64,000 nt of DNA from an uncultured Lachnospiraceae bacterium (GCA_900317555.1 ONHF01000008.1:1-64000); one strand, 5' to 3'. Positions 25,737 to 34,721 are shown, numbered from the stretch's first letter. Numbers and translations are program-made. Notes: generated by a model from the sequence alone, not told the origin.

Positions 25737-27911
25737 TTACTGTCCGGCGGCCGCCTCGGCCGCCTGCATATCCGCTTCCGACCACGCGGCTTCTCCCTGC
25801 GCGCCGGCTGTATTCTGCTGAGTTCCGGCTCCCGCCGCCCCGGTCTGCGTACCTGTCTGCGCTTCCGCACCGGTCTGGGCGCCGGCTGTGCCCTGCGTTG
25901 CTGTCAAAGTCCCGTTCTGTGTGCCGGCAGCATTCTGGCCGGTGGTCTGCTGTGCGCCGGCTGTATTCTGCTGCCCGGCGTTCTGCGTTGCTGTCGTGTT
26001 CTGCTGTCCAGGGGTCTGCACGCCGGCTGTATCCTGCTGGGCTCCGGCTCCCGCCGCCGCGCTGTTCTGTGTATTTGTCTGCGTTTGCGTGCCGGTCTGC
26101 CCGTTGTCCTGCGCACCCGTTGTTCCCGCAGCGCCTGCTGCCGCGGCTGCGTTCTGACCGGACGTATTTGTTGCTCCGCCGCCGACATTCGTATCCGGAA
26201 TCCCGTCTCCATTAGTGTCAACCGCGTCCGGATCACCGTCGCCGTTCAGGTCAATTGCGTCCATAATGCCGTCGCCGTTCGTGTCAATATTGAGCGCCGC
26301 GGTATCCTTGCTGCTGCCCTCGTCCGCGTTCGATGCCGCGGCTCCGTCATTATCAGGCACACCGTCTCCGTTATGATCGTTGATGACATGAACATAGTTC
26401 GCGTCGTCATCTTCGCCCGGCTCGGGCGTGTAACCGAAATAAGTATCCAGAATATCCCTTACCGCCGGCACCGCGTACGCGCCGCCGGAGCCTGCCGTCT
26501 TCTCCATGATAATGGTCACGGCTACTTTCGGATGACTGTCGTCATACGCGTAACCGGTGAACCATACGTTGGAATCCGAGGTATTCGTTGAGAATTCGGC
26601 CGTACCTGTTTTGCCGGCCGCGTTATAAGGTCGCGTGCTGAGCTTGGTCGCCGTTCCGTTCACAACAACTTCCCGCATGAACTCCTGCATCTTCTGCGCG
26701 ACTTCCGAAGACATGACAGTTCTGTAGTCTTCCGGCTTTGTCTGCGATAAGACTGTCCCGCTCGCCGACGTCACTTTATCAACAACCGTTGCCTTGTGAA
26801 CGATACCGCCGTTTGCGATTGCCTGTGTGATCATGTTCAGATGCAGCGGAGACATCAGTGTCTGCCCCTGGCCGATCGAAAGCTGCATGACTTCCTTTGT
26901 CGAAGTGCTGTCATCCAGAACAAACGAGCTGACCGCACTTTCCATATCGTAGGGAAGTTTTTCTCCGAACATCATATTGTCCAGCGTCTTCTTAAATGCA
27001 TCCCGGTTCAGGGAAGTTCCGATCGTCGCGAACGATGAGTTGCATGACTCGGCGAAAGATGCTTTCAGATCGACCTTTCCGTGCACCTCACAGTGATAGC
27101 AGTTGATCATCTCTCCGTCGATGGTTGTATACCCCGGGCAGTCAAACGTATACGCCATCGCTTTATTCATATCCTCATCCATGAACTCGATCGCGTCAAA
27201 AATCTTGAATGTCGATCCCGGCGCGTACAGCCCCTGAGAGACACGGTTGACCATCGCTCCGTCTCCGATGCTGCCGACATATTTGTCCCAGTCGGCGTTG
27301 ACCTTTTCGGGGTCAAAATCCGGATTGGAGACCATGGCAAGAATCCGTCCGGTTTCGGCCTCGCTGACGATCACGGCGCCGTTATGATTCCCAAGAGCGT
27401 TCAGACAGGCTTTCTGCAGCTTCACATCGAGTGAAGTGTAAATGTCATTTCCGGGATATAGTTCGTTTCTGTCATCATAAGCGGCCTTTTCCGGCAGCGT
27501 GAGATCGGAATGAATCAGCTGGTAGTTTTCGAGCTTCTCGACGCCGCTGCCTCCTTTTGCCGTGTATCCGATCACATGGGAAAACAGCTTGCCCTGCGGG
27601 TATTCCCTGACCTGCTTCCCGTCATCGCCGGCTTTGGACTGTGCGAGCACTTCTCCGTCCGCGGAGAAAATCTTACCGCGCAGATTCTTCGAAAGCATTG
27701 CGCTTTCGCGCCCGTTATACTCATTTTCAAGCAGCTTCCTGTCATTGCCGGCTGTGTAGGCGACCATGTATACGAGCATTGAAACGAACAGAGCCGTCAG
27801 AATACCGCCGGAAATAAAAATCTGTTTCCGGACTCTTTTTTTCTCGACTTTTTTCCGGGAAGAGCCCGGAATGTTCTCCCTGCTGCTTCTTTTTTCTGGG
27901 TAGTATGTCAT
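25737..27911 (-). CDS. class B penicillin-binding protein with calcium-type repeat tail
   Basis: Peptidoglycan transpeptidase, partner of the SEDS gene 32 bases upstream. The 724 residues have a membrane anchor at about 31-53, a short N-terminal linker domain (RGKIFSADGEVLAQ), and a transpeptidase domain. Catalytic motifs are Ser233-Thr-Phe-Lys236, Ser289-Cys-Asn291 and Lys434-Thr-Gly436. The compact N-terminus resembles PbpA proteins paired with RodA in Actinobacteria. Unusual part: residues 512-574 carry four DxNGDGxxD units like thrombospondin type 3 or dockerin calcium loops. About 130 residues rich in Gly, Ala, Thr, Gln and Asn follow. I know no standard PBP with this tail. Confidence 0.93.
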   Translation of the reverse strand: MTYYPEKRSSRENIPGSSRKKVEKKRVRKQIFISGGILTALFVSMLVYMVAYTAGNDRKLLENEYNGRESAMLSKNLRGKIFSADGEVLAQSKAGDDGKQVREYPQGKLFSHVIGYTAKGGSGVEKLENYQLIHSDLTLPEKAAYDDRNELYPGNDIYTSLDVKLQKACLNALGNHNGAVIVSEAETGRILAMVSNPDFDPEKVNADWDKYVGSIGDGAMVNRVSQGLYAPGSTFKIFDAIEFMDEDMNKAMAYTFDCPGYTTIDGEMINCYHCEVHGKVDLKASFAESCNSSFATIGTSLNRDAFKKTLDNMMFGEKLPYDMESAVSSFVLDDSTSTKEVMQLSIGQGQTLMSPLHLNMITQAIANGGIVHKATVVDKVTSASGTVLSQTKPEDYRTVMSSEVAQKMQEFMREVVVNGTATKLSTRPYNAAGKTGTAEFSTNTSDSNVWFTGYAYDDSHPKVAVTIIMEKTAGSGGAYAVPAVRDILDTYFGYTPEPGEDDDANYVHVINDHNGDGVPDNDGAAASNADEGSSKDTAALNIDTNGDGIMDAIDLNGDGDPDAVDTNGDGIPDTNVGGGATNTSGQNAAAAAGAAGTTGAQDNGQTGTQTQTNTQNSAAAGAGAQQDTAGVQTPGQQNTTATQNAGQQNTAGAQQTTGQNAAGTQNGTLTATQGTAGAQTGAEAQTGTQTGAAGAGTQQNTAGAQGEAAWSEADMQAAEAAAGQ
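25794..26189 (-). repeat. low-complexity coding repeat in the PBP tail
   Basis: Encodes the Gly/Ala/Thr/Gln/Asn-rich tail. Near-identical DNA copies of GCGCCGGCTGTATTCTGCTG occur at 25801, 25954 and (with two differences) 26020; the copies at 25801 and 26020 continue into CTCCGGCTCCCGCCGCC-like sequence. The pattern suggests growth by slippage or unequal recombination. It is coding and irregular, not a CRISPR array. Confidence 0.8.
26190..26378 (-). other. segment encoding DxNGDGxxD calcium-loop repeats
   Basis: Encodes PBP residues about 512-574: DHNGDGVPD, DTNGDGIMD, DLNGDGDPD and DTNGDGIPD. The last three are contiguous with 11-residue spacing. This is the aspartate pattern of thrombospondin type 3 and dockerin Ca2+ loops. 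In the DNA it appears as repeated CCGTCGCCGTT-type blocks. Confidence 0.85.
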
Positions 27912-27943
27912 AAACTCGTTCCTTCCAAAGAGGCGGCTTTCTT

Positions 27944-29425
27944 TCAGTCACCATAACGCCTGCGGCTTACGGCGTCATACCGGCGGTAATCACTTCTGTC
28001 CCCGCCTGTGCGGCGGCTGTCCGGCAGATCCGGCATCTGTCTCCGGTACTGCCGGTTCGAAGAATACCGGCTGCTGCCCGCGAGCCTGCGGCGCTCCAGA
28101 CGTTTCCTCTGCTCGATTTTGTCCGCACGCAGCATGTACATTGTTTCAATACCGGTAAACAGAATCAGCGTCGACAAAATGGAACTGCCGCCGTAACTGA
28201 CCAGCGGCAGCGTGACACCGGTCAGCGGTATGAACTTGGTCTGGCCGCCGAGCGTAAGAAATGCCTGAAAACCATAAACGACCGCGGACCCGAAAGCCAG
28301 CAGTCTGTAAAACCGGTCCGCAAAGGTCATGGAGAGCGAGAGCATATGCATAAAGCAGTTGACGCACAAAAGCACGACACAGATGCCGATGATGATGCCG
28401 AATTCCTCGCAGACAGCCGCGAAGATAAAATCGGATTCGACAAACGGAATTTTATCCGGCTGTCCCTGCCCAAGCCCCGCGCCGAACGGCCCTCCGGCGC
28501 CGATTGCGAAAAGCGCCTGTGTAATCTGATATCCGATCGAATCGATGAGACTCCACGGATCCAGAAAGGCCTGTACTCTCTGCTGGATATGGGAAAAAAA
28601 GTGATACAGCACAACCGAAGCAAGTGCCATCGCGCCGAAGCCCCCGGCAAGAATTATCCATTCGTCCAGCGCCATATAGGCCATAAAAATAAAAACCATA
28701 TAGAAAATCAGGCCGCTGCCGAGATCCTTGGAACCGATCAGGACGAGCACATGTGCCGCCGCGAACGCTGTAATGACGGCCAGTTCTTTCAGATCCTGTA
28801 CATTTCGGAGCGTGCTCGCAAGGAACAGAAGGTACAGAATCTTTACAAATTCCGAGGGCTGAAAAGTCAGTCCGAAGATCGTATACGTGATATTTGCGCC
28901 AAGCGTTGTCGCGCCCAGCAGCATAACAATGGATAGGGCGCCGACGCCCAGCACAGCATAAATATAGCCAGGCTTTTTCAGAAGATAAAACTTCTTCCGG
29001 AAAAACGGCAGCGCGAACGCGATGACAAAACCGGCGCAGACCATGACGAACTGCTTCAGGGCACGCGTGATATCGAGTCTGGACAGAATGATGATGCCGG
29101 CACTGATCAGCATGCACATATTGTTGAACAGTGGCATATGCGCATGACGGAACGTATTCTGATACAGCAGATTCACACCGAGGAAGACAACTGTATGCGC
29201 AAGGCACAGCAGGATATAGCGGACATTGTCAAGCGCCACAAACAGTGTAAAATAGCTCAGAATCTGAAAAGCCAGCATCAGCACAAGTTCCGCGGAAGAA
29301 AGCGCGCGGCGCATTTCAATGTCACGGTCCTGATTCTTCAGCAGCAGAAAAAATGCCACCAGCGTATACGCGATGACAATTCCCGCTATTCCGTATTTGG
29401 TCAGTGCCAGAATATATGTTCTCAT
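27944..29425 (-). CDS. SEDS-family peptidoglycan polymerase (FtsW/RodA/SpoVE type)
   Basis: Glycan polymerase acting on lipid II with the adjacent class B PBP. The 493-residue polytopic membrane protein has SEDS signatures: GSKDLGSGLIFYMVF, FGAGLGQGQPDKIPFVESDFIFAAV (the Asp of ESD is the catalytic residue in RodA) and PLTGVTLPLVSYGGSS. The last 65 residues are an Arg-rich cytoplasmic tail. The pairing with the following PBP is clear, but FtsW, RodA and SpoVE roles cannot be separated here. Confidence 0.92.
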   Translation of the reverse strand: MRTYILALTKYGIAGIVIAYTLVAFFLLLKNQDRDIEMRRALSSAELVLMLAFQILSYFTLFVALDNVRYILLCLAHTVVFLGVNLLYQNTFRHAHMPLFNNMCMLISAGIIILSRLDITRALKQFVMVCAGFVIAFALPFFRKKFYLLKKPGYIYAVLGVGALSIVMLLGATTLGANITYTIFGLTFQPSEFVKILYLLFLASTLRNVQDLKELAVITAFAAAHVLVLIGSKDLGSGLIFYMVFIFMAYMALDEWIILAGGFGAMALASVVLYHFFSHIQQRVQAFLDPWSLIDSIGYQITQALFAIGAGGPFGAGLGQGQPDKIPFVESDFIFAAVCEEFGIIIGICVVLLCVNCFMHMLSLSMTFADRFYRLLAFGSAVVYGFQAFLTLGGQTKFIPLTGVTLPLVSYGGSSILSTLILFTGIETMYMLRADKIEQRKRLERRRLAGSSRYSSNRQYRRQMPDLPDSRRTGGDRSDYRRYDAVSRRRYGD

Positions 29426-29431
29426 CCGATA

Positions 29432-31888
29432 TTAAATCGCGCCTTTTCTGTAATGGCCGGCGGTGAAGCCGTCCCTGCCGAGAAGCTCCGTGACTTCCCG
29501 CGCAGTTTCCCCGCGCGTATTTGGGGAACAGTTCTCATCCAATATCTTTTCGTACGCGCGGATCACGCCGCGCAGTAACGATACCGGCTCATCGGTAAAA
29601 CACAGGAGCTTTCTGCCCGTTCTTTTAAAGGCAGGATCCGTACTGAAATTATGAAGCGAAACCGGTACACTGTTATAAATTATATTCATGCAGTGGCTGC
29701 ACTCACAGCGAACGGGAAAACATTTTCCCATTCTGTCTTTCAGATACGCCGGCGCGGCATTCGTTCCCGCACAGCACCCGGCAGTCTTCCGGACGCAGTT
29801 CGCGGTCATCATAAGAGGAACCCGTCCGTATGAAAAGAGAAGCTCCCGTGACGCGAGCGTATCGCCAAATGTTTCCAGCAGCTCAGTCCGGTTCAGTTCC
29901 AGAGGAAGGACAGCACCGTCAGCATAGGACAGCACCGTTTCCTGCGCATCCCTGTTCCAGTGATACAAAGGGCTGTCCACAATAACTCTTCCATCATAAT
30001 CTTTTTCGCGGAAAAATTCCAGCTCTTCCAGATTTCTTAAGAAAAAGCCCTGCACCTTATCCTGAAGCAGCCTGTACGCCTGCTCCATCCACGGACGGTC
30101 ACTCTCCCGGAAAATATAAGGCAGCGCCGATAGCACCGGTACTCCCTGCTCTTCCTGAAGCGCACGCAAATGGCCGGATATTCCGCCTCTGCAGGTGCCG
30201 GCCGGGAGTGCGCTGCTGTTGCCGGCGCCTGCCGGATAGTTCCTGCCAGCTTCGGAAAGTTCAAGAACCAGCAGCTCCGTAAGCGGTGTGTCTAAAAGGA
30301 CGGCAGCGATTTTTCCCTGCTTTCCGTTTTCCGCTGCTTCTATTCTCGCATCCGCGCGTCCCGGACTTCTCTCTTCAAGTACCTGGCGGCAGACTTCGGA
30401 AAGCTGCCGGATCGTGCTGACCATAACCCAGAGGCCCGAGGGCCCGGCCGATGTCACGCAGCGTGTTCCGGCTGCTCCTGCGCCGCGTTCCGTTTCTTCC
30501 GGAGAATAACCGTCTGCAGGCAAAACCGCAGACGGAGCGGCCTCCTCTGCGGCATTTTCTCCGCCGGCAGTGTTTTGCCGCAGCAGCCTGTCTGCGAGCT
30601 CCGAAAGAGCGTTCCTTCGCAGGGCATTAAGCGAAGATGCCGGAAGAAACGATGCCCCATCCGTTAAGACAGTGACCTTCTCCAATCGAAACAGGGTGCC
30701 GCCTGTCTTCCGGAGTCTTTCCCGCAGAGATTCTCCGGTCACCGGCTGATTGATCGCGGGCATGACGGTATCTCCGGTCACCCGTACCGTAAGGCCGGGT
30801 TTCTCCGGAATTGTGAGCTCGAGCGCGGCAGGCTTTCCCTGTATAAAAAAAGCTTTCGCACGGACGCTCATCTTTCTGTCCTGCTCAAGGTATTTCTTTT
30901 TAATGTCCGCAAGCAGCTGCCCGTCCGCTCCCGCGTAACAGGACTGTGAAAGCGTCACCATATCCGCACCGTTTCGCTTTTTGTAATATCCGCAGCCGAG
31001 TTCCTTGCGGATATAAAGCGAGAGCAGATGCTGACGGTCCTTCGAATCAATCTTCCAGGTTTCTTTTCTTCCGGCGGCATCCCATGTGTAGAAGCGGTCA
31101 ATACACTTGCGGTAAATAGCAGTTGTCCCGGCTGCGTATTCCGGCTTTTTCATGCGGCCTTCAATCTTGAAAGAGTCAATGCCGCTGTCCAGGAGCTCCG
31201 GAAGAATGTCCAGAACACACATATCCTTCATGGAAAGCGGATAACAGTCTTTATCCGACAGCGCAGTGCGCCCATCCCTGTCCAGAATCGTATAAGGCAG
31301 TCTGCAGGTTCCGGCGCAGCGCCCTCTGTTTCCGCTCCTGCCGCCGAGGAAGCTTGACATCAGACACCGTCCGGAATAGGAATAGCACATCGCGCCGTGA
31401 ATAAAAGCTTCAATTTCGATTCCCTCGTTCTTCAGAAGCCGGATTTCTTCAAGAGAAAGCTCTCGGGCGGGCACAATCCGGCAGACACCGAGCCGTTTTA
31501 AATAGCGGACAGCTTCCTTTGTTGTTACGGACAGCTGTGTGCTGGCATGCAGAAGAAGGCCCGGACATGCCTTCCGAAGGTGCCGCATAACACCTGTATC
31601 CTGTACAATCACGCCGTCCAGCCCTTTCTTATAAAGTTCCCGCACAAAGGCGGTAAGCTCGTCCATTTCGCCCTGCCTGGTCAGAGTATTGACGGTCAGA
31701 TAGACTTTTACGCCATACAGGTGGGCGGTCCGGATTGCTGTCTCCAGCTCTTCCTCTGTGAAATTATCGGCATAGGCTCTGGCGCCGAATTTCTGTCCTG
31801 CCAGATAGATCGCGTCCGCGCCTGCGTTCAGCGCTCCGCGGAAAGCGTCCATACTGCCCGCCGGTGCCAGCAGCTCAACTTTATGCAT
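29432..31888 (-). CDS. peptidase U32 family protein, RlhA-like
   Basis: 818 residues. Members of this family are now tied to hydroxylation of 23S rRNA or tRNA rather than to peptidase activity. A TIM-barrel N-terminus starts VELLAPAGSMDAFRGALNAGADAIYLAG. Cysteines in GAMCYSYSGRCLMSS and NRGRCAGTCRLPY are probable Fe-S or metal ligands. More Cys follow in the C-terminal VRCECSHCMNIIYNSVPVSL. AAAGGA before the ATG at 31888 fixes the start. It directly precedes the SEDS gene (6-base gap). Confidence 0.9.
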   Translation of the reverse strand: MHKVELLAPAGSMDAFRGALNAGADAIYLAGQKFGARAYADNFTEEELETAIRTAHLYGVKVYLTVNTLTRQGEMDELTAFVRELYKKGLDGVIVQDTGVMRHLRKACPGLLLHASTQLSVTTKEAVRYLKRLGVCRIVPARELSLEEIRLLKNEGIEIEAFIHGAMCYSYSGRCLMSSFLGGRSGNRGRCAGTCRLPYTILDRDGRTALSDKDCYPLSMKDMCVLDILPELLDSGIDSFKIEGRMKKPEYAAGTTAIYRKCIDRFYTWDAAGRKETWKIDSKDRQHLLSLYIRKELGCGYYKKRNGADMVTLSQSCYAGADGQLLADIKKKYLEQDRKMSVRAKAFFIQGKPAALELTIPEKPGLTVRVTGDTVMPAINQPVTGESLRERLRKTGGTLFRLEKVTVLTDGASFLPASSLNALRRNALSELADRLLRQNTAGGENAAEEAAPSAVLPADGYSPEETERGAGAAGTRCVTSAGPSGLWVMVSTIRQLSEVCRQVLEERSPGRADARIEAAENGKQGKIAAVLLDTPLTELLVLELSEAGRNYPAGAGNSSALPAGTCRGGISGHLRALQEEQGVPVLSALPYIFRESDRPWMEQAYRLLQDKVQGFFLRNLEELEFFREKDYDGRVIVDSPLYHWNRDAQETVLSYADGAVLPLELNRTELLETFGDTLASRELLFSYGRVPLMMTANCVRKTAGCCAGTNAAPAYLKDRMGKCFPVRCECSHCMNIIYNSVPVSLHNFSTDPAFKRTGRKLLCFTDEPVSLLRGVIRAYEKILDENCSPNTRGETAREVTELLGRDGFTAGHYRKGAI

Positions 31889-31910
31889 ACGAATTCCTTT
31901 CAGCTCTGCA

Positions 31911-31949
31911 TAAGAAAGGAGAGCGCAGTCAATCACGCATGCGCTCTCC
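31911..31949 (-). terminator. terminator after zapA
   Basis: Stem GGAGAGCGC (31918-31926) with GCGCTCTCC (31941-31949), then TTTCTTA on the minus strand. It would end the ruvA-zapA transcript just before the U32 gene. Confidence 0.75.
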
Positions 31950-32019
31950 CCATAACAGATTTCATCTTTCCCTCTTCGGCAGCATCAAGACGATACGGCC
32001 TTTTCGCGCGGGTCCGCGC

Positions 32020-32445
32020 TCATCCGCGGCTTCTCTTGTCTTCTTCCCGCGTTTTCATCTCCGTTTCGAGACGGATGATCTTCTTCGCGCTCTCGTCCAG
32101 ATCTTTCTCGGCCTGCCGGAGCTTCTTCTCCGTGCTGTCCAGCTTCATCTGCGAAGTGACGAGCTCGTGCTTGACATCGTAAAGATCCTTTTCCTTCTGC
32201 TGGATCTCCTCGCGCAGATCTTCACTCTCCTTGCGTGCATGAAAATAATCGTCCGCGATGTTGATCTGCATCAGCGTATTCCGGTAATCCGTATTCAGCT
32301 TGATATAACCTTCGTTCTTACCGAACTCCGCAATCTTTCCATTGAGATAGGAGGCAATTTTCTGGAGGTATTCTTCACTGGCATAGCCGGCCAGTGTATA
32401 GACCTTGCCGTCAATAATTACTTCCGCGCTTGTCTTTGATGCCAT
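32020..32445 (-). CDS. zapA: cell-division protein ZapA
   Basis: FtsZ-ring stabiliser. The 141-residue protein has an N-terminal ZapA domain (EVIIDGKVYTLAGYASEEYL, then a helix with the NTLMQINIADDYF segment). A long charged coiled coil follows at about 70-135. The gene lies 36 bases after ruvB. A position near the U32 gene is common in Firmicutes. Confidence 0.9.
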   Translation of the reverse strand: MASKTSAEVIIDGKVYTLAGYASEEYLQKIASYLNGKIAEFGKNEGYIKLNTDYRNTLMQINIADDYFHARKESEDLREEIQQKEKDLYDVKHELVTSQMKLDSTEKKLRQAEKDLDESAKKIIRLETEMKTREEDKRSRG

Positions 32446-32481
32446 TTCTTACCTCCGGAAACTTCGAATGAATCGAAATGA

Positions 32482-33492
32482 TTATATATCAGCGTCCTCT
32501 GGTAATTCAAGGTTTAAATGCCTGTATGCCAGAGGCGTCGCCATCCGCCCTCTGGGCGTCCGGCAGAGCAGACCGTTCTGCAAAAGATACGGCTCAATCA
32601 CGTCTTCAACTGTTCCCGCGTCCTCGCCGATCGCCGCTGCAAGGGTATCCAGCCCTGCGGGTCCACCGCCGAAGTTCTGAATCAGCGTCCGCAGAATTCT
32701 CTGGTCACTCCGGTCCAGTCCCATACTGTCTATATCCATCATGTCAAGTGCGGTTCTTGCGATTTCCTCCGTGATTTTTCCGTCATAGCGCACCTGCGCG
32801 AAATCCCGGACCCTTTTCAGAATTCTGTTCGCGAGCCGCGGCGTGCCGCGGCTTCTCCTCGCCATTTCCAGAGCGCCCTGTTCTTCCACGTCGACATGCA
32901 GCTTTGCCGCGGAGTTCAGGATGATCTTTTTCAGCTCGGGAACCTGATAAAACTCCAGCCGGTTCAGCATGCCGAAACGGTCTCTTAAAGGCGCCGATAA
33001 AAGACCTGCCCGTGTGGTCGCGCCGACCAGCGTAAACCTTGGCAGATTCAGGCGGATCGATCTGGCCGCGGCGCCTTTGCCGATCATGATATCGATGGCA
33101 AAATCTTCCATCGCGGGATAAAGCACTTCCTCAACCTGTTTGTTCAGCCGGTGAATTTCATCGACAAAGAGGATGTCTCCCTCTTTGAGACCGTTTAATA
33201 TCGCCGCCATTTCTCCCGGCTTTTCGATTGCGGGACCGCTTGTCACTTTAATATGGACGCCCATTTCATTGGCGAGGATCTGGGCCAGCGTTGTTTTGCC
33301 GAGACCGGGCGGCCCGTAAAACAGCATGTGGTCCAGAGGCTCTCCGCGGAGTTTCGCCGCGTCAATGGCGATCCGGACACTCTCTTTGATTTTCTCCTGT
33401 CCTATATAATTATCCAGCGTCTGCGGACGAAGCGTGTTCTCGATATTCGAGTCTTCCTCCGTGAAGCCGGTTTCAATCATGCGTCTTTCCAT
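32482..33492 (-). CDS. ruvB: Holliday junction branch-migration ATPase RuvB
   Basis: Hexameric motor that moves Holliday junctions with RuvA. The 336-residue protein has Walker [13 protein letters not shown], Walker [10 protein letters not shown], the sensor [18 protein letters not shown] and the C-terminal winged helix with TPRGR. A second ATG at 33480 is possible; neither has a strong ribosome site. It is separated from ruvA by a PH-domain gene. Confidence 0.97.
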   Translation of the reverse strand: MERRMIETGFTEEDSNIENTLRPQTLDNYIGQEKIKESVRIAIDAAKLRGEPLDHMLFYGPPGLGKTTLAQILANEMGVHIKVTSGPAIEKPGEMAAILNGLKEGDILFVDEIHRLNKQVEEVLYPAMEDFAIDIMIGKGAAARSIRLNLPRFTLVGATTRAGLLSAPLRDRFGMLNRLEFYQVPELKKIILNSAAKLHVDVEEQGALEMARRSRGTPRLANRILKRVRDFAQVRYDGKITEEIARTALDMMDIDSMGLDRSDQRILRTLIQNFGGGPAGLDTLAAAIGEDAGTVEDVIEPYLLQNGLLCRTPRGRMATPLAYRHLNLELPEDADI

Positions 33493-33511
33493 ATATGCTG
33501 CAGTTCCATCT

Positions 33512-33955
33512 TCAGTGATTCATTTCTTCGTCATCCGGTTCCAGATTGTCCGGGATTCCGTCGCCGTCCGCATCCTGCGCCTCCTGCATCTGCGTATCGA
33601 TGACGCCCATATTCTCCCGCGCGTATACGTGGTTGCGGCGCCTCGATTCTTCCACCATGTCGGAAAGCATTTCCTTTACTTCTCTTGGATTTTTAATGTT
33701 GATGATATCAAAATTCTGCATCGTCTTGTCGGATGAATCACAGTGGATGGTTCCTGTGTGCAGAATCCGCTGCCAGAGGGATTCTGTCAGCGTGATATCC
33801 GAAATCCGGTACAGACGGATCTCGTCATCCCTGCGGCTTAAAAAGCCGGTGGTGATGTAGAGAATATCCGGAGACGTCTCATATACCGTAAACGTCCATG
33901 GAAGTCCGAAGACATTTCTTTTTCTGTCGTGCCAGAGCGATTTTGAATGAATCAT
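33512..33955 (-). CDS. PH-like domain protein with DGDGIPD tail, between ruvA and ruvB
   Basis: 147 residues with no signal peptide or membrane segment. Residues 1-105 look like a bacterial PH (YdbT/DUF304-type) domain: [38 protein letters not shown] is the usual start (features only), and [16 protein letters not shown] its end. A charged linker follows, and then [10 protein letters not shown] at residues 128-137 with an acidic end. That short motif is the calcium-loop signature also found in the PBP of this window. Function is unknown. It lies 11 bases after ruvA and 19 before ruvB. Confidence 0.8.
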   Translation of the reverse strand: MIHSKSLWHDRKRNVFGLPWTFTVYETSPDILYITTGFLSRRDDEIRLYRISDITLTESLWQRILHTGTIHCDSSDKTMQNFDIINIKNPREVKEMLSDMVEESRRRNHVYARENMGVIDTQMQEAQDADGDGIPDNLEPDDEEMNH

Positions 33956-33966
33956 GACAACCTCCT

Positions 33967-34581
33967 CTACCCTAAGTACCGAAGCGACCGGCTAAGAAGC
34001 GACTGCGTGTCCTGCGCGCCGTCCTTTCCTGCCTGTTTCACCGCCTTAACCGCATCAAGGCGCGCGTAGCCAAGCGCTGTCAGTGCCTCGACCGCGTCCG
34101 CAGCTGCAGTTCCCTCTTCCGTCAACGCGCCTGTATCCACAGCTTCTGCAGCATTCTCCGTGCCGGATACCGGGAAGCTCTGCATCTTGTCCCGCAGATC
34201 AATAACAAGCCGTTCCGCTGTCTTTCTTCCGATGCCGGGCGCTTTCGAAAGTGTCTTCGCGTCACCCGAAAGGATCGCGAAACGAAGATCGTCGGCGCCG
34301 AGGCTGGACAATAAAGACAATCCGCCCTTCGGGCCGATCCCGCTTACGGTAATCAGCTGCCGGAACAGAGAAAGCTCGTCCCTGGAAGGAAAACCATACA
34401 GCACCATCGCGTCTTCCCGCAGGTACAGGTAGGTATACAGCGTCACATCTTCGCTGCCTGCACCTGAAAGCAGCGCCGCCGTCTGCGCGCCGACAAGCAC
34501 TTCAAAACCGATGCCGTTCACATCAAGGACAACACTGTCTCCGTTATTCTCTGCTATTATTCCTCGTAATCTGGAAATCAA
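33967..34581 (-). CDS. ruvA: Holliday junction DNA-binding protein RuvA
   Basis: Binds four-way junctions and loads RuvB. The 204-residue protein has an N-terminal OB fold (MISRLRGIIAENNGDSVVLD), tandem helix-hairpin-helix motifs (VSGIGPKGGLSLL and APGIGRKTAERLVIDLRDK), and a C-terminal RuvB-binding domain (EALTALGYARLDAVKAV). It is first gene of its operon and has a SOS-box-like site upstream. Confidence 0.97.
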   Translation of the reverse strand: MISRLRGIIAENNGDSVVLDVNGIGFEVLVGAQTAALLSGAGSEDVTLYTYLYLREDAMVLYGFPSRDELSLFRQLITVSGIGPKGGLSLLSSLGADDLRFAILSGDAKTLSKAPGIGRKTAERLVIDLRDKMQSFPVSGTENAAEAVDTGALTEEGTAAADAVEALTALGYARLDAVKAVKQAGKDGAQDTQSLLSRSLRYLG

Positions 34582-34626
34582 ACCGTAACCTCGCTTGTAT
34601 AAACTGCCTTCAGTTTACCATAAACA

Positions 34627-34639
34627 GAACACTTTGTTC
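34627..34639. promoter_or_regulatory. SOS-box-like palindrome upstream of ruvA
   Basis: GAACACTTTGTTC, a palindrome with a 5-base centre, 46 bases before ruvA. The same GAAC-N5-GTTC form occurs at 549-563 upstream of the yneA-like gene. ruvAB is a known LexA target in Bacillus, though its boxes have a 4-base centre. Confidence 0.5.
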
Positions 34640-34721
34640 GAATTTCTTGTTTTTCTTGCCGGCGGGGATGAAAAAGGATATGCTGAAATACATAAAATGA
34701 TTTGGAAAGGACATCAGAACA

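Noticed and set aside
25794..26189. Repeated DNA resembling a CRISPR array
   Set aside because: Repeats are irregular, in frame with the PBP gene and without unique spacers; no cas genes in the window.
25242..26591. 449-codon plus-strand frame opposite the PBP tail
   Set aside because: Cys/Arg/Leu-rich repeats are the complement of the Ala/Gly/Thr/Gln tail. No start signal.
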